Positions 38,543-45,942 of a stretch of 50,213 nt of DNA are shown here, one piece after another. A program made the translations under genes and the position numbers. The notes beneath the pieces were generated by a model that worked only from the letters and a program-made list of their open reading frames with translations, was not told where the DNA came from and ran no database searches. Where the stretch lies: the IMG/VR virus record IMGVR_UViG_3300023082_000258, positions 1-50,213 of that record; one strand, 5' to 3'. Position 1 is the first letter of the stretch, and the number at the start of each line of letters is the position of its first letter. The stretch comes from a virus.

Positions 38543-38574
38543 GAGCCGCCCGGTGCTGGAACACCGAACGGCTC
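38543..38574 (+). promoter_or_regulatory. Hairpin in the recombinase leader
   Basis: GAGCCG (38543-38548) and CGGTG (38551-38555) pair with CACCG (38562-38566) and CGGCTC (38569-38574), with a symmetrical CC/AA internal loop and a six-base loop. It lies within the 5' leader, about 40 bases before the start codon. It may regulate translation. Confidence 0.5.
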
Positions 38575-38612
38575 AGACGCCCGCCATATCGACTGAACCG
38601 AATGGAGACGCC

Positions 38613-39533
38613 ATGCGTCACGCTACTGCAATGCCCGTGCTCGACCCCAGAGGACCGATCCCTCGCCACGAGCTCGCCGCCATGAACTATCTGGCCGGCT
38701 TCTCAGGGGCCACCCTGGACAACTACCGCTACCTGCTCAAGATCTTCTTCGAGTGGTGCGCTCAGCACGAGCTCGACCCGCTCGACGCCACCCGCGCGCA
38801 CCTCGAGCTGTACATGCGGTACTGCGAGCACGAGCGCAAGAATCACATGTCGACGATCCACGCGAAGGTCGGCGTGCTGATGGGCTACTACGACTTCGCG
38901 AACGAGGACGGGCTGATCGAGAAGAACCCGGCCCGTCGCGTCCGCCGACCCGCGTACTACCGCGACGAGGCGTCGATCATCGGTCTCGACCGCACGGAGA
39001 TCACCGCGATGATCAAGGCCGCTGAGGCCGAGTCCGGCTCCGTCCATGCGCTCATCGTGCTGATGGCGATCCTCGGCCTCCGCCTGTCCGAAGCGACCGG
39101 CGTCCGGATCGAGGACTTCGGCGAGGTCGAACGCTCCCACACCGTGCTCCGCATGACGGGCAAGGGGAACAAGGCCGCGACGATCCCGCTCCCGGCGCCG
39201 GTGCTCCGCGCCCTGATGCGGGCGAAGGGCGACAGGACCCACGGGGTGCTGTGCCTCCGCGAGTCCAACGGCCTGCCGTACACCGGCGCGGCCGTCAGGA
39301 AGGCCGTCCGCCGGCTCGCGAAGCAATGCGGCATCACGAAGCCCGTCCGACCGCACCTGCTCCGCCACGGAATGGTCACATCCGCGCTCGATGCCGGTGT
39401 CCCGCTCCGCGACGTGCAGGTCGCCGCCAGACACTCCGATCCCCGCACGACCATGCGGTACGACCGCGCCCGGCTCAACCTCGACCGCCACGCCTCGTAC
39501 ATGGTCGCGGGGTACCTGATGGGCGGCGCGTAG
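38613..39533 (+). CDS. Tyrosine recombinase 1
   Basis: This 306-residue protein is complete. It has a core-binding N-domain (residues 20-115; TLDNYRYLLKIFFEWCAQHE) and a catalytic domain with R157 in LGLRLSEATG, K184/K187 in GKGNKAA, H248-L-L-R251-H252, H274 in AARHSDPRTT and nucleophile Y283 in MRYDRARLNL. It should cut and rejoin DNA by a 3'-phosphotyrosine link. It lies after the late terminator, not at attP, so it may be the integrase of an ancestral module, a resolvase or an invertase. GGAGAC lies just before the ATG. Confidence 0.88.
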   Translation: MRHATAMPVLDPRGPIPRHELAAMNYLAGFSGATLDNYRYLLKIFFEWCAQHELDPLDATRAHLELYMRYCEHERKNHMSTIHAKVGVLMGYYDFANEDGLIEKNPARRVRRPAYYRDEASIIGLDRTEITAMIKAAEAESGSVHALIVLMAILGLRLSEATGVRIEDFGEVERSHTVLRMTGKGNKAATIPLPAPVLRALMRAKGDRTHGVLCLRESNGLPYTGAAVRKAVRRLAKQCGITKPVRPHLLRHGMVTSALDAGVPLRDVQVAARHSDPRTTMRYDRARLNLDRHASYMVAGYLMGGA

Positions 39534-39556
39534 CCGCTTCTATTCGACGAATTGAA

Positions 39557-39588
39557 GCCCCACCCTGCTGTGGCAGGGCGGGGCGTTT
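39557..39588 (+). terminator. Terminator after recombinase 1
   Basis: GCCCCACCCTGC (39557-39568) pairs with GCAGGGCGGGGC (39573-39584) with one A-C mismatch and a four-base loop, followed by GTTTCG. It ends the recombinase transcript. Confidence 0.7.
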
Positions 39589-39604
39589 CGTCATGCCCGC
39601 CCTC

Positions 39605-39617
39605 TACTCTCGACCAC
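39605..39617 (+). promoter_or_regulatory. Leaderless promoter element (TACTCT)
   Basis: TACTCT (39605-39610) is seven bases before the ATG at 39618 and follows a terminator, so the gene should be transcribed on its own. A -35 is not recognisable. Confidence 0.5.
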
Positions 39618-39788
39618 ATGCAGCTCACCGCCACCATCCGCACCCGCCCCGAATCCGGGGCCAAGAACGTCGACGGACTAGCCATGGAGGTCATCACCAC
39701 CACCGCCACGTACTACGACGACGCCTTCGCCGAACTGCAGGCCCGCGTCCCCGAAGGCTGGCAGATGCTCTCCGTCCGGTCTCACTGA
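39618..39788 (+). CDS. Small separately promoted protein (56 aa)
   Basis: A small beta-rich protein (QLTATIRTRPESGAKNVDGL, VPEGWQMLSVRSH). The phrase VPEGWQMLSVR resembles short DUF-type proteins of actinobacteria, but I cannot name it. The next gene starts one base before its stop ends, so the two are cotranslated. Confidence 0.5.
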   Translation: MQLTATIRTRPESGAKNVDGLAMEVITTTATYYDDAFAELQARVPEGWQMLSVRSH

Positions 39789-40120
39789 TGGGCCAACGCC
39801 GCGGCGGCCGCGGGCTCGACCCGGAGCGTGCGCTGGAGATCTCCATCCAGGGCACCGCCGGTCGACTCGCCGGCGACGACGTGCCAGTTCTCGACGCGAT
39901 CGCGCAGCTGCGCGAGCTCGCGGGCGATCGCGTCGACCTCCTCGCTCAAGCGGCAGGTGCGAAGATCGGTGGTTACCTAGGCACGTCGCTCGCCAACCCT
40001 CTGCACCTCAAGGCGGCTTACCTCTTGGTCCTCGCCAGCGACGGTGCGGAGCACGCCACCCTGGTCGCCGCAACTGAGGAAGCCATGCGCAACGCGGGCG
40101 GTTCGGCCTACACGCTGTGA
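39788..40120 (+). CDS. Small helical protein (110 aa)
   Basis: Residues 15-105 are helical with ALEISIQGTAGRLAGDDVPV, IAQLRELAGDRVDLLAQAAG and YLLVLASDGAEHATLVAATE, and an N-terminal GQRRGGRG. It is coupled by TGATG to the preceding gene. The function is unknown. Confidence 0.5.
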   Translation: MGQRRGGRGLDPERALEISIQGTAGRLAGDDVPVLDAIAQLRELAGDRVDLLAQAAGAKIGGYLGTSLANPLHLKAAYLLVLASDGAEHATLVAATEEAMRNAGGSAYTL

Positions 40121-40147
40121 ACGACCCCGGCCCCGCCGGAAGTCGCC

Positions 40148-40160
40148 TACGCTGCTGGCC
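40148..40160 (+). promoter_or_regulatory. Leaderless promoter element (TACGCT)
   Basis: TACGCT (40148-40153) lies seven bases before the ATG at 40161. It is the same form as the elements at 39605 and at the minus-strand moron. A -35 is not recognisable. Confidence 0.5.
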
Positions 40161-40574
40161 ATGATGATCCGCCTGGTACCCGCCTCTTTCGCGCTCCTCG
40201 TCCTCACTGCCTGCGGTGGATCGGACGGCCCCAAGGTCGAGAACGCAGCCGACCTGATGAAACTCGCCGAGAAGGCCGGTGTTGAGTGCCCCGGCGAATG
40301 GCGTCAGGCGGACAACGACCAGGTGATGGGACTGCTCGGCGCCGACGACGTGTACAGGTGCGGCGACTTCTACGACGACCCGAACCAGAGCGACGAGGAG
40401 TACGTCATCGTCGCGACCTTCCCGGACGAAGAGGCCCGCGACGCGATGGCCAGCAACCTCGCAAGCGACGACGGGCCTGAGGGCTTGCGTACTTTCGTGT
40501 CCGACTCGTGGCTCTTGGCCTCGGCAGACGCAGACAAGATGGCCTCCGCCGCCGACGGCGAGATGCTCAACTAG
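40161..40574 (+). CDS. Lipoprotein, candidate lysogenic-conversion factor
   Basis: The 137-residue protein has a signal peptide and lipobox: RLVPASFALLVLTACGGSDG, with C20 as the lipidation site. The mature part is acidic with CPGEWRQADNDQV and YRCGDFYDDP, probably a disulfide pair. It should be anchored on the outer face of the membrane. It has its own promoter and terminator. Surface lipoproteins encoded by prophages often block superinfection, which is possible here but not shown. Confidence 0.72.
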   Translation: MMIRLVPASFALLVLTACGGSDGPKVENAADLMKLAEKAGVECPGEWRQADNDQVMGLLGADDVYRCGDFYDDPNQSDEEYVIVATFPDEEARDAMASNLASDDGPEGLRTFVSDSWLLASADADKMASAADGEMLN

Positions 40575-40591
40575 CTGCTCGCGCCCATGCT

Positions 40592-40627
40592 GCGCCCCGC
40601 CGGTCCTTGCGACTGGCGGGGCGCTTC
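40592..40627 (+). terminator. Terminator after the lipoprotein gene
   Basis: GCGCCCCGCC (40592-40601) pairs perfectly with GGCGGGGCGC (40615-40624), followed by TTC. It separates the lipoprotein unit from the next operon. Confidence 0.7.
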
Positions 40628-40668
40628 TCCGTGCGTTCGGCGGTGATCTTCTCAAGATTCTTCGTGAG

Positions 40669-40708
40669 GATAATCAAGGTTATCTGCCAAATGCGCTACT
40701 CTTGAGCA
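40669..40708 (+). promoter_or_regulatory. Promoter region of the right-hand operon
   Basis: TACTCT (40697-40702) lies six bases before the ATG at 40709. Upstream is an A/T-richer stretch and an inverted repeat GATAA-TCAAGG-TTATC (40669-40684), which could be an operator. The surrounding bases (about 40635-40695) are clearly less GC-rich than the rest of the window. No -35 is obvious. Confidence 0.5.
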
Positions 40709-40969
40709 ATGCACAGCATCGATCCATCCGACAATGGCAGGGAATCCGCCGATATCGGCGCGACTTCGCCCTCAACGCGCGATCTGGCAGCGTCCGCGCG
40801 TGACGAGCTGCAACGCCAGCACCTGATCCTGGGCAACGCACACCAGGACTACACCGCCGCCGCTCTCCTCGACGTGCTCGTCCAGATGCACGACGAGACC
40901 GGCATCGACATCGAGACCCTGCCCCAAGTCCGTGAGTTCTCCGAGACCGTGCTGGGCGTCTTGCTGTGA
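40709..40969 (+). CDS. First protein of the right-hand operon (86 aa)
   Basis: A polar N-terminus (residues 1-30) is followed by helices DLAASARDELQRQHLI and YTAAALLDVLVQMHDE. It starts at a leaderless-type ATG. The function is unknown. The next gene overlaps by four bases (GTGA). Confidence 0.5.
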   Translation: MHSIDPSDNGRESADIGATSPSTRDLAASARDELQRQHLILGNAHQDYTAAALLDVLVQMHDETGIDIETLPQVREFSETVLGVLL

Positions 40970-41121
40970 GCGACACATACGAGATCGAGCTGTTCGTGCA
41001 GCCGAAGCGCGGCACCTACTTCTGGGAGCTGGTGCTGACAACGACGGGATTCGTCGAGGCGCTGAGTCGGTTCCTGGACGAGCGCAAGGCCGCTCACGTC
41101 GTCCGGATGGGTGTCCGATGA
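40966..41121 (+). CDS. Small protein (51 aa)
   Basis: A short beta-type protein (YEIELFVQPKRGTYFWELVL, TTGFVEALSRFLDERKAAHV). The size and both four-base overlaps support a real gene. The function is unknown. Confidence 0.45.
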   Translation: MSDTYEIELFVQPKRGTYFWELVLTTTGFVEALSRFLDERKAAHVVRMGVR

Positions 41122-41462
41122 GCGAGACCTTCGGCCCGCGCACCATGGCCGCGATCGACCTGCTCCGCCGAACAGGTCTCGGCGCGCTCGACATCCGCTT
41201 CCAGGACGACCACTTGCCGATCGTGTGGATCGCAGTTGGTACGTGGCAGGACAGCAAGCACGAGGCGGCCGCGGGCATGAACCCCGACCTCGCGGTCCTC
41301 CGCCTCTGCGAGACCGTCGTCGACGGCGGCCAGTGCACGCACTGCGGCAAGGTCGCCGGCTTCTCAGCCGACGTCGACCACCTGCCCGGCGGCGACTTCG
41401 TCTGCTGGTACCAGTGGGACCCCGAGCTCAAGACCTTCCGCCGCGGATGTGAAGGCTCATGA
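41118..41462 (+). CDS. Cysteine-containing protein (114 aa)
   Basis: The C-terminal third has CTHCGKVAGFSADVDHLPGG followed by DFVCWYQWDPELKTFRRGC, so a zinc-type site. The N-terminal part is helical and begins SETFGPRTMAAIDLLRRTGL. The pattern is common in actinophage proteins with no known role. It is part of a group of zinc-type genes in this operon. Confidence 0.55.
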   Translation: MSETFGPRTMAAIDLLRRTGLGALDIRFQDDHLPIVWIAVGTWQDSKHEAAAGMNPDLAVLRLCETVVDGGQCTHCGKVAGFSADVDHLPGGDFVCWYQWDPELKTFRRGCEGS

Positions 41463-41683
41463 CGGATCTACGTGCTCCGCTGCCGATCGGCACTCCCGTG
41501 CTGGCTTACCCGGGCATCCGCCCGGACGACCCGTTCGCCCGCGCGATCCGCCCGAAGGTGCTGGACACCGTAACCCGGTCGGAGGTCTGGGAAGTCGGCG
41601 GAACGCTCGTCGTCAGCGTCGAGGGCTACGCCGGCGGAATCGCGCTCTCGCACATCGACCGGAAGAGCGACGCAGATGAGTGA
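41459..41683 (+). CDS. Small hypothetical protein (74 aa)
   Basis: A beta-rich protein (LPIGTPVLAYPGIRPDDPFA, VWEVGGTLVVSVEGYAGGIA). The opening phrase IGTPVLAYPG suggests a small barrel. The function is unknown. It overlaps the next gene by eight bases. Confidence 0.5.
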   Translation: MTDLRAPLPIGTPVLAYPGIRPDDPFARAIRPKVLDTVTRSEVWEVGGTLVVSVEGYAGGIALSHIDRKSDADE

Positions 41684-41969
41684 CCACGACGAGCTGCTGG
41701 CGATCGTGACCGCCGAGGGCATCGCAGAGGACCGAGCACCGCACGTTGTGGTCGAGCTGCTGGCGTCGACGTGGCTCGCGAAGCGTGACCGCGCCATCCA
41801 GGCGGCCGAGCGCGAGCGGATCGTCGCGGAGATCGAGACCGTCGGTCAGGCGAAGGCCGCGTGGCTCGAGCACCTCCTGTTCTCGCCTCACATCGTCGAG
41901 GCCGCAGAAGCCGCATACCGCCACGCGATGACCATCGCGGGCGCCACCACCACCGAGGAGAAGTCATGA
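41676..41969 (+). CDS. Small helical protein (97 aa)
   Basis: A helical protein with LAIVTAEGIAEDRAPHVVVE and AERERIVAEIETVGQAKAAW. No domain is recognised. It is coupled to both neighbours. Confidence 0.5.
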   Translation: MSDHDELLAIVTAEGIAEDRAPHVVVELLASTWLAKRDRAIQAAERERIVAEIETVGQAKAAWLEHLLFSPHIVEAAEAAYRHAMTIAGATTTEEKS

Positions 41970-42358
41970 GCACGCGACTGGAGTACGAAGTCACCGCCCT
42001 GCGGGAGCAGATCATGCTGAAGTGGGAGGAGAAGATCGCCGAGGCCGAGGCCGCCTACCGAGCGTCCCAGGACCTCGAGGGCCGCCGCGACGAGTGGCGG
42101 GCCAAGGCGGAAGCCGCGCTGCGCGATCTACACGCCCGGCTCGAGACTGCCCGTGACAACGAGCTGGAGTCGTTCAAGGTCGGACCTTGCCCCCGTAACG
42201 ACTCGTACACGCGGCCACTCGACAGACTCAAGCAGCGGACCGAAGAGGCGATCGATGCGCGGGATCGTGCGCTGGGTCGGCTGGACTCCGTCAAGCCGTC
42301 GAAGGACGGCACGCTGTCGCTGACGGCGAACATGCTCCGAGAGTGGTTCTCGCTGTGA
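41966..42358 (+). CDS. Coiled-coil protein (130 aa)
   Basis: Charged, long-helical sequence throughout (EKIAEAEAAYRASQDLEGRR, LHARLETARDNELESF), with one turn (KVGPCPRNDSYT) in the middle. It probably oligomerises. The role is unknown. Confidence 0.55.
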   Translation: MSTRLEYEVTALREQIMLKWEEKIAEAEAAYRASQDLEGRRDEWRAKAEAALRDLHARLETARDNELESFKVGPCPRNDSYTRPLDRLKQRTEEAIDARDRALGRLDSVKPSKDGTLSLTANMLREWFSL

Positions 42359-42567
42359 TCACCGAGAAGTGCCCGACGGGCTGCGGCCGGATGGTGGAGG
42401 CCGGGAAGGTCATGTGCGGGTCGTGCTGGTCGCGTGTCCCGAAGCCGATCCAGCGGAAGGTCTACTCGACGTGGCGCGCGCTCCGCAACGGAGCCAAGGA
42501 CGAGGGCCCCACACTCCGCTACGACTACGAGACCGCCCGCGAAGCAGCGGTCGAGGCCATCCGATGA
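42355..42567 (+). CDS. Zinc-binding phage protein (70 aa)
   Basis: The first 25 residues contain KCPTGCGRMVEAGKVMCGSC, two CxxC-type pairs typical of a zinc ribbon, then WSRVPKPIQRKVYSTWRALR and a basic helix. This compact protein occurs often in actinophage genomes and resembles small nucleic-acid-binding zinc proteins. It starts at GTG within the previous stop. Confidence 0.65.
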   Translation: MITEKCPTGCGRMVEAGKVMCGSCWSRVPKPIQRKVYSTWRALRNGAKDEGPTLRYDYETAREAAVEAIR

Positions 42568-43031
42568 TCCCCGAAGCGTTCGACGTTGTCGGTGTCCGGA
42601 TCGAGCTGCTGATCACGGGGTGGATCGGTGTCGCCTTGATCCTTATCGCCGTGGCGCTGGCAGCCATGGACTACTTCTTCGGTTGGGACGAGCTCGGCTT
42701 CGTCGCCGGCATCTTCTCCGGTGCCCTCGGCCTCGTCGCTGGCGTGGTCTGGATCATCTTCATGGTTCCGTTCAGTGGCGAATACCAGCACATCTACCGC
42801 GTCGACGGCCGCGTCGAGTCCGTCTCCAACGTCCTCACCGAGTCCAGTGGCGACCTGACGAGGACGCCCGTCATCACCCTCGACACCGTCGACCGGTCAC
42901 TGACGATCGACGACCCGCGCGCTGTGAACCTCGCCGGCAAAGACGTCACCCTCACGTGTCGCATCGAGTGGCACTACCAGGCGGCCGATCGCTACTCCTG
43001 TGACATCTACGCCATCGGTGGTGCCCGATGA
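42564..43031 (+). CDS. Membrane protein with external beta domain (155 aa)
   Basis: Two hydrophobic segments (about 11-32 and 42-63) are followed by a beta-rich domain (about 70-150; YRVDGRVESVSNVLTE, VITLDTVDRSLTIDDP, LTCRIEWHYQAADRYSC). The layout suggests a membrane-anchored protein exposed on the outside. No family is recognised. Confidence 0.6.
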   Translation: MIPEAFDVVGVRIELLITGWIGVALILIAVALAAMDYFFGWDELGFVAGIFSGALGLVAGVVWIIFMVPFSGEYQHIYRVDGRVESVSNVLTESSGDLTRTPVITLDTVDRSLTIDDPRAVNLAGKDVTLTCRIEWHYQAADRYSCDIYAIGGAR

Positions 43032-43186
43032 TCCGTCGCGCACGCATCGGCTACCACCAGCTGCGCCTCCGTGCGCTCGAGGCCAGCGCGTCGCTCGGCC
43101 TGCTGTCGACGCAGCGTCGTCACCGGCTGCAGAAGGGCATGGCCCGCCGGCTCAACGCGCTCACCCTGCTGGGGGTCGAGATCTGA
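43028..43186 (+). CDS. Small basic protein (52 aa)
   Basis: An arginine/leucine-rich helical peptide (RRARIGYHQLRLRALEASAS, RRHRLQKGMARRLNALTLLG). It could bind nucleic acid. It is located immediately before the HerA-like gene and shares one base with its start. Confidence 0.45.
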   Translation: MIRRARIGYHQLRLRALEASASLGLLSTQRRHRLQKGMARRLNALTLLGVEI

Positions 43187-44877
43187 TGGTCGGCCTGAAC
43201 ATCGCCCCCGGTCTGTCGCTGCCACTCGAGGCCGTCACGGAGACATTCGCGATCCTCGCGAAGCGCGGCTCCGGCAAGACGTACACCGCCGCGGTGCTCG
43301 CCGAGGAGATCATCGGCGCCGGCCACCCCTGCGTAATCGTCGACCCCGTCGGGGTCTGGTGGGGGCTGCGGTCATCCGCCGACGGCAAGTCCCCCGGTCT
43401 GCCGGTCGTCATCTTCGGCGGTGAGCACGGCGACGTCCCGCTCGACGAGAAGTCTGGCGACATCATCGCCGACGCCATCGTGTCCGAACGGTTCTCCGCC
43501 GTCCTAGATTTGTCGCTGCTCAGCAAGGCTGGATCGAAGCGGTTCATGACGGCGTTCATCGACCGCCTGTACCACCGCAACCGCGACCCGCTGCACATCA
43601 TCGTCGACGAGGCCGACGCGTTCGCGCCACAGCGCACCGGCGCGGACGGGATGAAGCTGCTCGGCGCCATGGAGGACCTCGTCCGCCGGGGCCGAGCGCG
43701 CGGCATCGGCTGCACCCTCATCACCCAGCGCCCGGCGGTCCTGAACAAGGACGTCCTCACACAGGCAGAGGTCCTGATCTGCCTGCGCATGAACGGCGTC
43801 CGCGACGTCGCTGCGATCGACGAGTGGGTGCGGCTCCACGCCGACGAGGACGAGGCCCGCGAGCTCAAGCGGTCCCTGCCGTCCCTCGACATCGGCACGG
43901 CCTGGATCTGGTCACCCGGATGGCTGTCGATCCTCGAGAAGATCCACGTCCGCACCCGCACCACGTTCGACTCCTCAGCCACACCGAAGGTCGGCCAGAA
44001 GCGCATCGTCCCACGGCAGATGGCAGACGTCGACATCGCCGCCCTGGGCGACAAGATCGCAGCCACCGCGGAGGAGGCGAAGGCCAACGACCCGCGAGAG
44101 CTCAAGGCTGAGGTCGCCCGGCTTCAGCGCGAGATCGCGAAGCGTGACGCCGCGCCGGCTGTCGAGCCGGTCGTCGAGCGTGTCGAGGTCCCGGTCCTCA
44201 GCGAGGACGACCGCCTCGCGCTCGCCGCCCTCGCCGGAAAGCTCGGCACGGTGCAGGAGCGGATCTACGAACTGCTCCGAGGAGTCGACGTCGCAGGCGG
44301 ACCCACCGCGATGAAGCCCCGACCGCACGCGGCCCCCGACCGGGTACGCCCGCCGGCCTCAGTCCGGACTCGTCCGCCGGCCACGCCGCGCGCCGCGGCA
44401 GCTGAGGGAGACGTCAAGCTCGGCAAGACCGAGAGGTCGATCCTGTCGGTGCTCGCCCAGCACGGCCCCCGGACACACAACCAGCTGGCGCTCCTGACGG
44501 GCTACTCCGCGAAGGCGTCGACGATCGGCGTCGCCCTGGGCAAGCTGCGCCGCATCGGGTTCGTGCTCGACGGCCAGCCGATCACCGCCACGGCCGACGG
44601 CATCGACTGGATCGGCGACGACTACGAGCCACTGCCCACCGGCGCCGACCTCATCGACTACTGGCGCAACAAGTTCGGCAAGACCGAACGGGTTGTACTC
44701 GACGCGATCATCGACGCCTGGCCGAACAACACCAGCCAAGCCGAGATCGCCGAAGCCACCGGCTACTCGCCGACCGCCTCCACCATCGGCGTCGCGCTCG
44801 GCCGCCTCCGCAAGGTCGAAGTCGTCGACGGTTGGCGACTCAGCGACGACTTCGCAGACTCGGCCGGTCTCGCATGA
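43186..44877 (+). CDS. HerA-like ATPase with two winged helices
   Basis: Of 563 residues, the first 330 form a HerA/FtsK-superfamily (DUF87) motor: Walker A AKRGSGKTYTAA at 25-36, Walker B LHIIVDEADAF at 136-146 and a sensor in ITQRPAVLNKD at 179-189, where Q181-R182 are typical. A coiled coil (about 355-390) and a proline-rich linker follow. Two tandem winged-helix domains share GKTER...QLALLTGYSAKASTIG and QAEIAEATGYSPTASTIG. HerA motors translocate DNA, usually with the NurA nuclease; none is adjacent. Related ATPases occur in phages and in defence islands. The function here is open. Confidence 0.8.
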   Translation: MVGLNIAPGLSLPLEAVTETFAILAKRGSGKTYTAAVLAEEIIGAGHPCVIVDPVGVWWGLRSSADGKSPGLPVVIFGGEHGDVPLDEKSGDIIADAIVSERFSAVLDLSLLSKAGSKRFMTAFIDRLYHRNRDPLHIIVDEADAFAPQRTGADGMKLLGAMEDLVRRGRARGIGCTLITQRPAVLNKDVLTQAEVLICLRMNGVRDVAAIDEWVRLHADEDEARELKRSLPSLDIGTAWIWSPGWLSILEKIHVRTRTTFDSSATPKVGQKRIVPRQMADVDIAALGDKIAATAEEAKANDPRELKAEVARLQREIAKRDAAPAVEPVVERVEVPVLSEDDRLALAALAGKLGTVQERIYELLRGVDVAGGPTAMKPRPHAAPDRVRPPASVRTRPPATPRAAAAEGDVKLGKTERSILSVLAQHGPRTHNQLALLTGYSAKASTIGVALGKLRRIGFVLDGQPITATADGIDWIGDDYEPLPTGADLIDYWRNKFGKTERVVLDAIIDAWPNNTSQAEIAEATGYSPTASTIGVALGRLRKVEVVDGWRLSDDFADSAGLA

Positions 44878-45386
44878 CGGCCCGTCAGGATTGGGTCCGC
44901 GACGGGAAGCCGTTCAGTGGCGAGGCGGACCTCGAGCACGAGTGGGCGAAGCGGTGGCGGATCCCGCTGGTCCACTCGTGGAACCCTCGGTGGAAGTACG
45001 AGGTCGCGCTAGTCGTCCCACCGGTGACGGTCTGGGACCACATCAACTTCGTGTGGCCCACCGAAGCCGAGGCCGCCGTCATCGGCTGGTTCATCGAATG
45101 CCGGATGGATTACTACAACGACCGGTGGCGCAAGCAGATGCGCCACCGGCCCCTGGACGTCGACGACAGCACCAACACCGTGATCCTCGCGAAGGTCGAC
45201 GACCACTGGCACTACGCGATGGCCACCTGGCGTAGCGGCCCGCCTCTGGCCCCGCTGCCGTATCCCACGGAGAACGCCGGCCCGTCGTACGTCGGCCGCG
45301 AAGGTCTCATCGAGCTCATCACGAAGCGGGTCTTCGGGCATCACGACTGGTCCAAGCACGAGCCCGTCCCGCACAAGGAGAACTGA
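44874..45386 (+). CDS. Unknown partner gene after HerA-like (170 aa)
   Basis: A tryptophan-rich protein (WKYEVALVVPPVTVWDHINF, WHYAMATWRSGPPLAP) with a basic middle. It is coupled to the HerA-like gene by a four-base overlap. I see no nuclease motif and cannot assign a fold. A functional link to the ATPase is only suggested by position. Confidence 0.55.
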   Translation: MTARQDWVRDGKPFSGEADLEHEWAKRWRIPLVHSWNPRWKYEVALVVPPVTVWDHINFVWPTEAEAAVIGWFIECRMDYYNDRWRKQMRHRPLDVDDSTNTVILAKVDDHWHYAMATWRSGPPLAPLPYPTENAGPSYVGREGLIELITKRVFGHHDWSKHEPVPHKEN

Positions 45387-45721
45387 TGGCTGAGTCCGCG
45401 CACTTCCCACCGAGGGGCAACCCGTCCGACCTCAACGAGCTCGCCACCCTCGCCGAGTCCGCCGACCCGTCAGGGTTCATGGTCCTCGACGTCCGCTACG
45501 GCGTCGCGAGTGCTGTCCTGAACTCCGAGTGGCTGGCCGAACGCGAGAGGCAGATCCGCGCTGACGCCTGGGACGAGGGACGCATATCCGGTGACCCGTA
45601 CCAGCGTCGCGGCAACCCCGACGAAGCCCAGAACCCGTACCGGACCCGCGACGAAGGGTCCAATGCCGCCGTGAAGCTGCTCCGCGACATCTTCAGCAAC
45701 GACCACGAGGAGACATCATGA
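45386..45721 (+). CDS. Hypothetical protein (111 aa)
   Basis: A proline-rich N-terminus, a beta stretch (GFMVLDVRYGVASAVLNSEW) and a helical C-terminus (EGSNAAVKLLRDIFSNDHEE). The function is unknown. The ATG overlaps the previous stop by one base. Confidence 0.5.
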   Translation: MAESAHFPPRGNPSDLNELATLAESADPSGFMVLDVRYGVASAVLNSEWLAERERQIRADAWDEGRISGDPYQRRGNPDEAQNPYRTRDEGSNAAVKLLRDIFSNDHEETS

Positions 45722-45942
45722 CCACCACCCGTGAGAACGTCGCCATGATCCAGATGCGCGCCCACTCAGCCAGCCTGATCACGGACTGGCTGGTCGAGCA
45801 CGACCAGCTGGTCGCGAAAACCGAGCGCGAGCGCATGGCCGACGTGGTCGAGGCTGACTGCTCTTCGATCACCGAGGAGTACGGCGCATGCGACGACTGC
45901 ACAGCGATCGCCGAGACGATCCGGAAGTCGGTGGCAGCATGA
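45718..45942 (+). CDS. Small protein with a Cys pair (74 aa)
   Basis: Helical throughout, with C-terminal CSSITEEYGACDDCTAIAET carrying three cysteines. It starts at ATG overlapping the previous stop by four bases. The function is unknown. Confidence 0.5.
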   Translation: MTTTRENVAMIQMRAHSASLITDWLVEHDQLVAKTERERMADVVEADCSSITEEYGACDDCTAIAETIRKSVAA

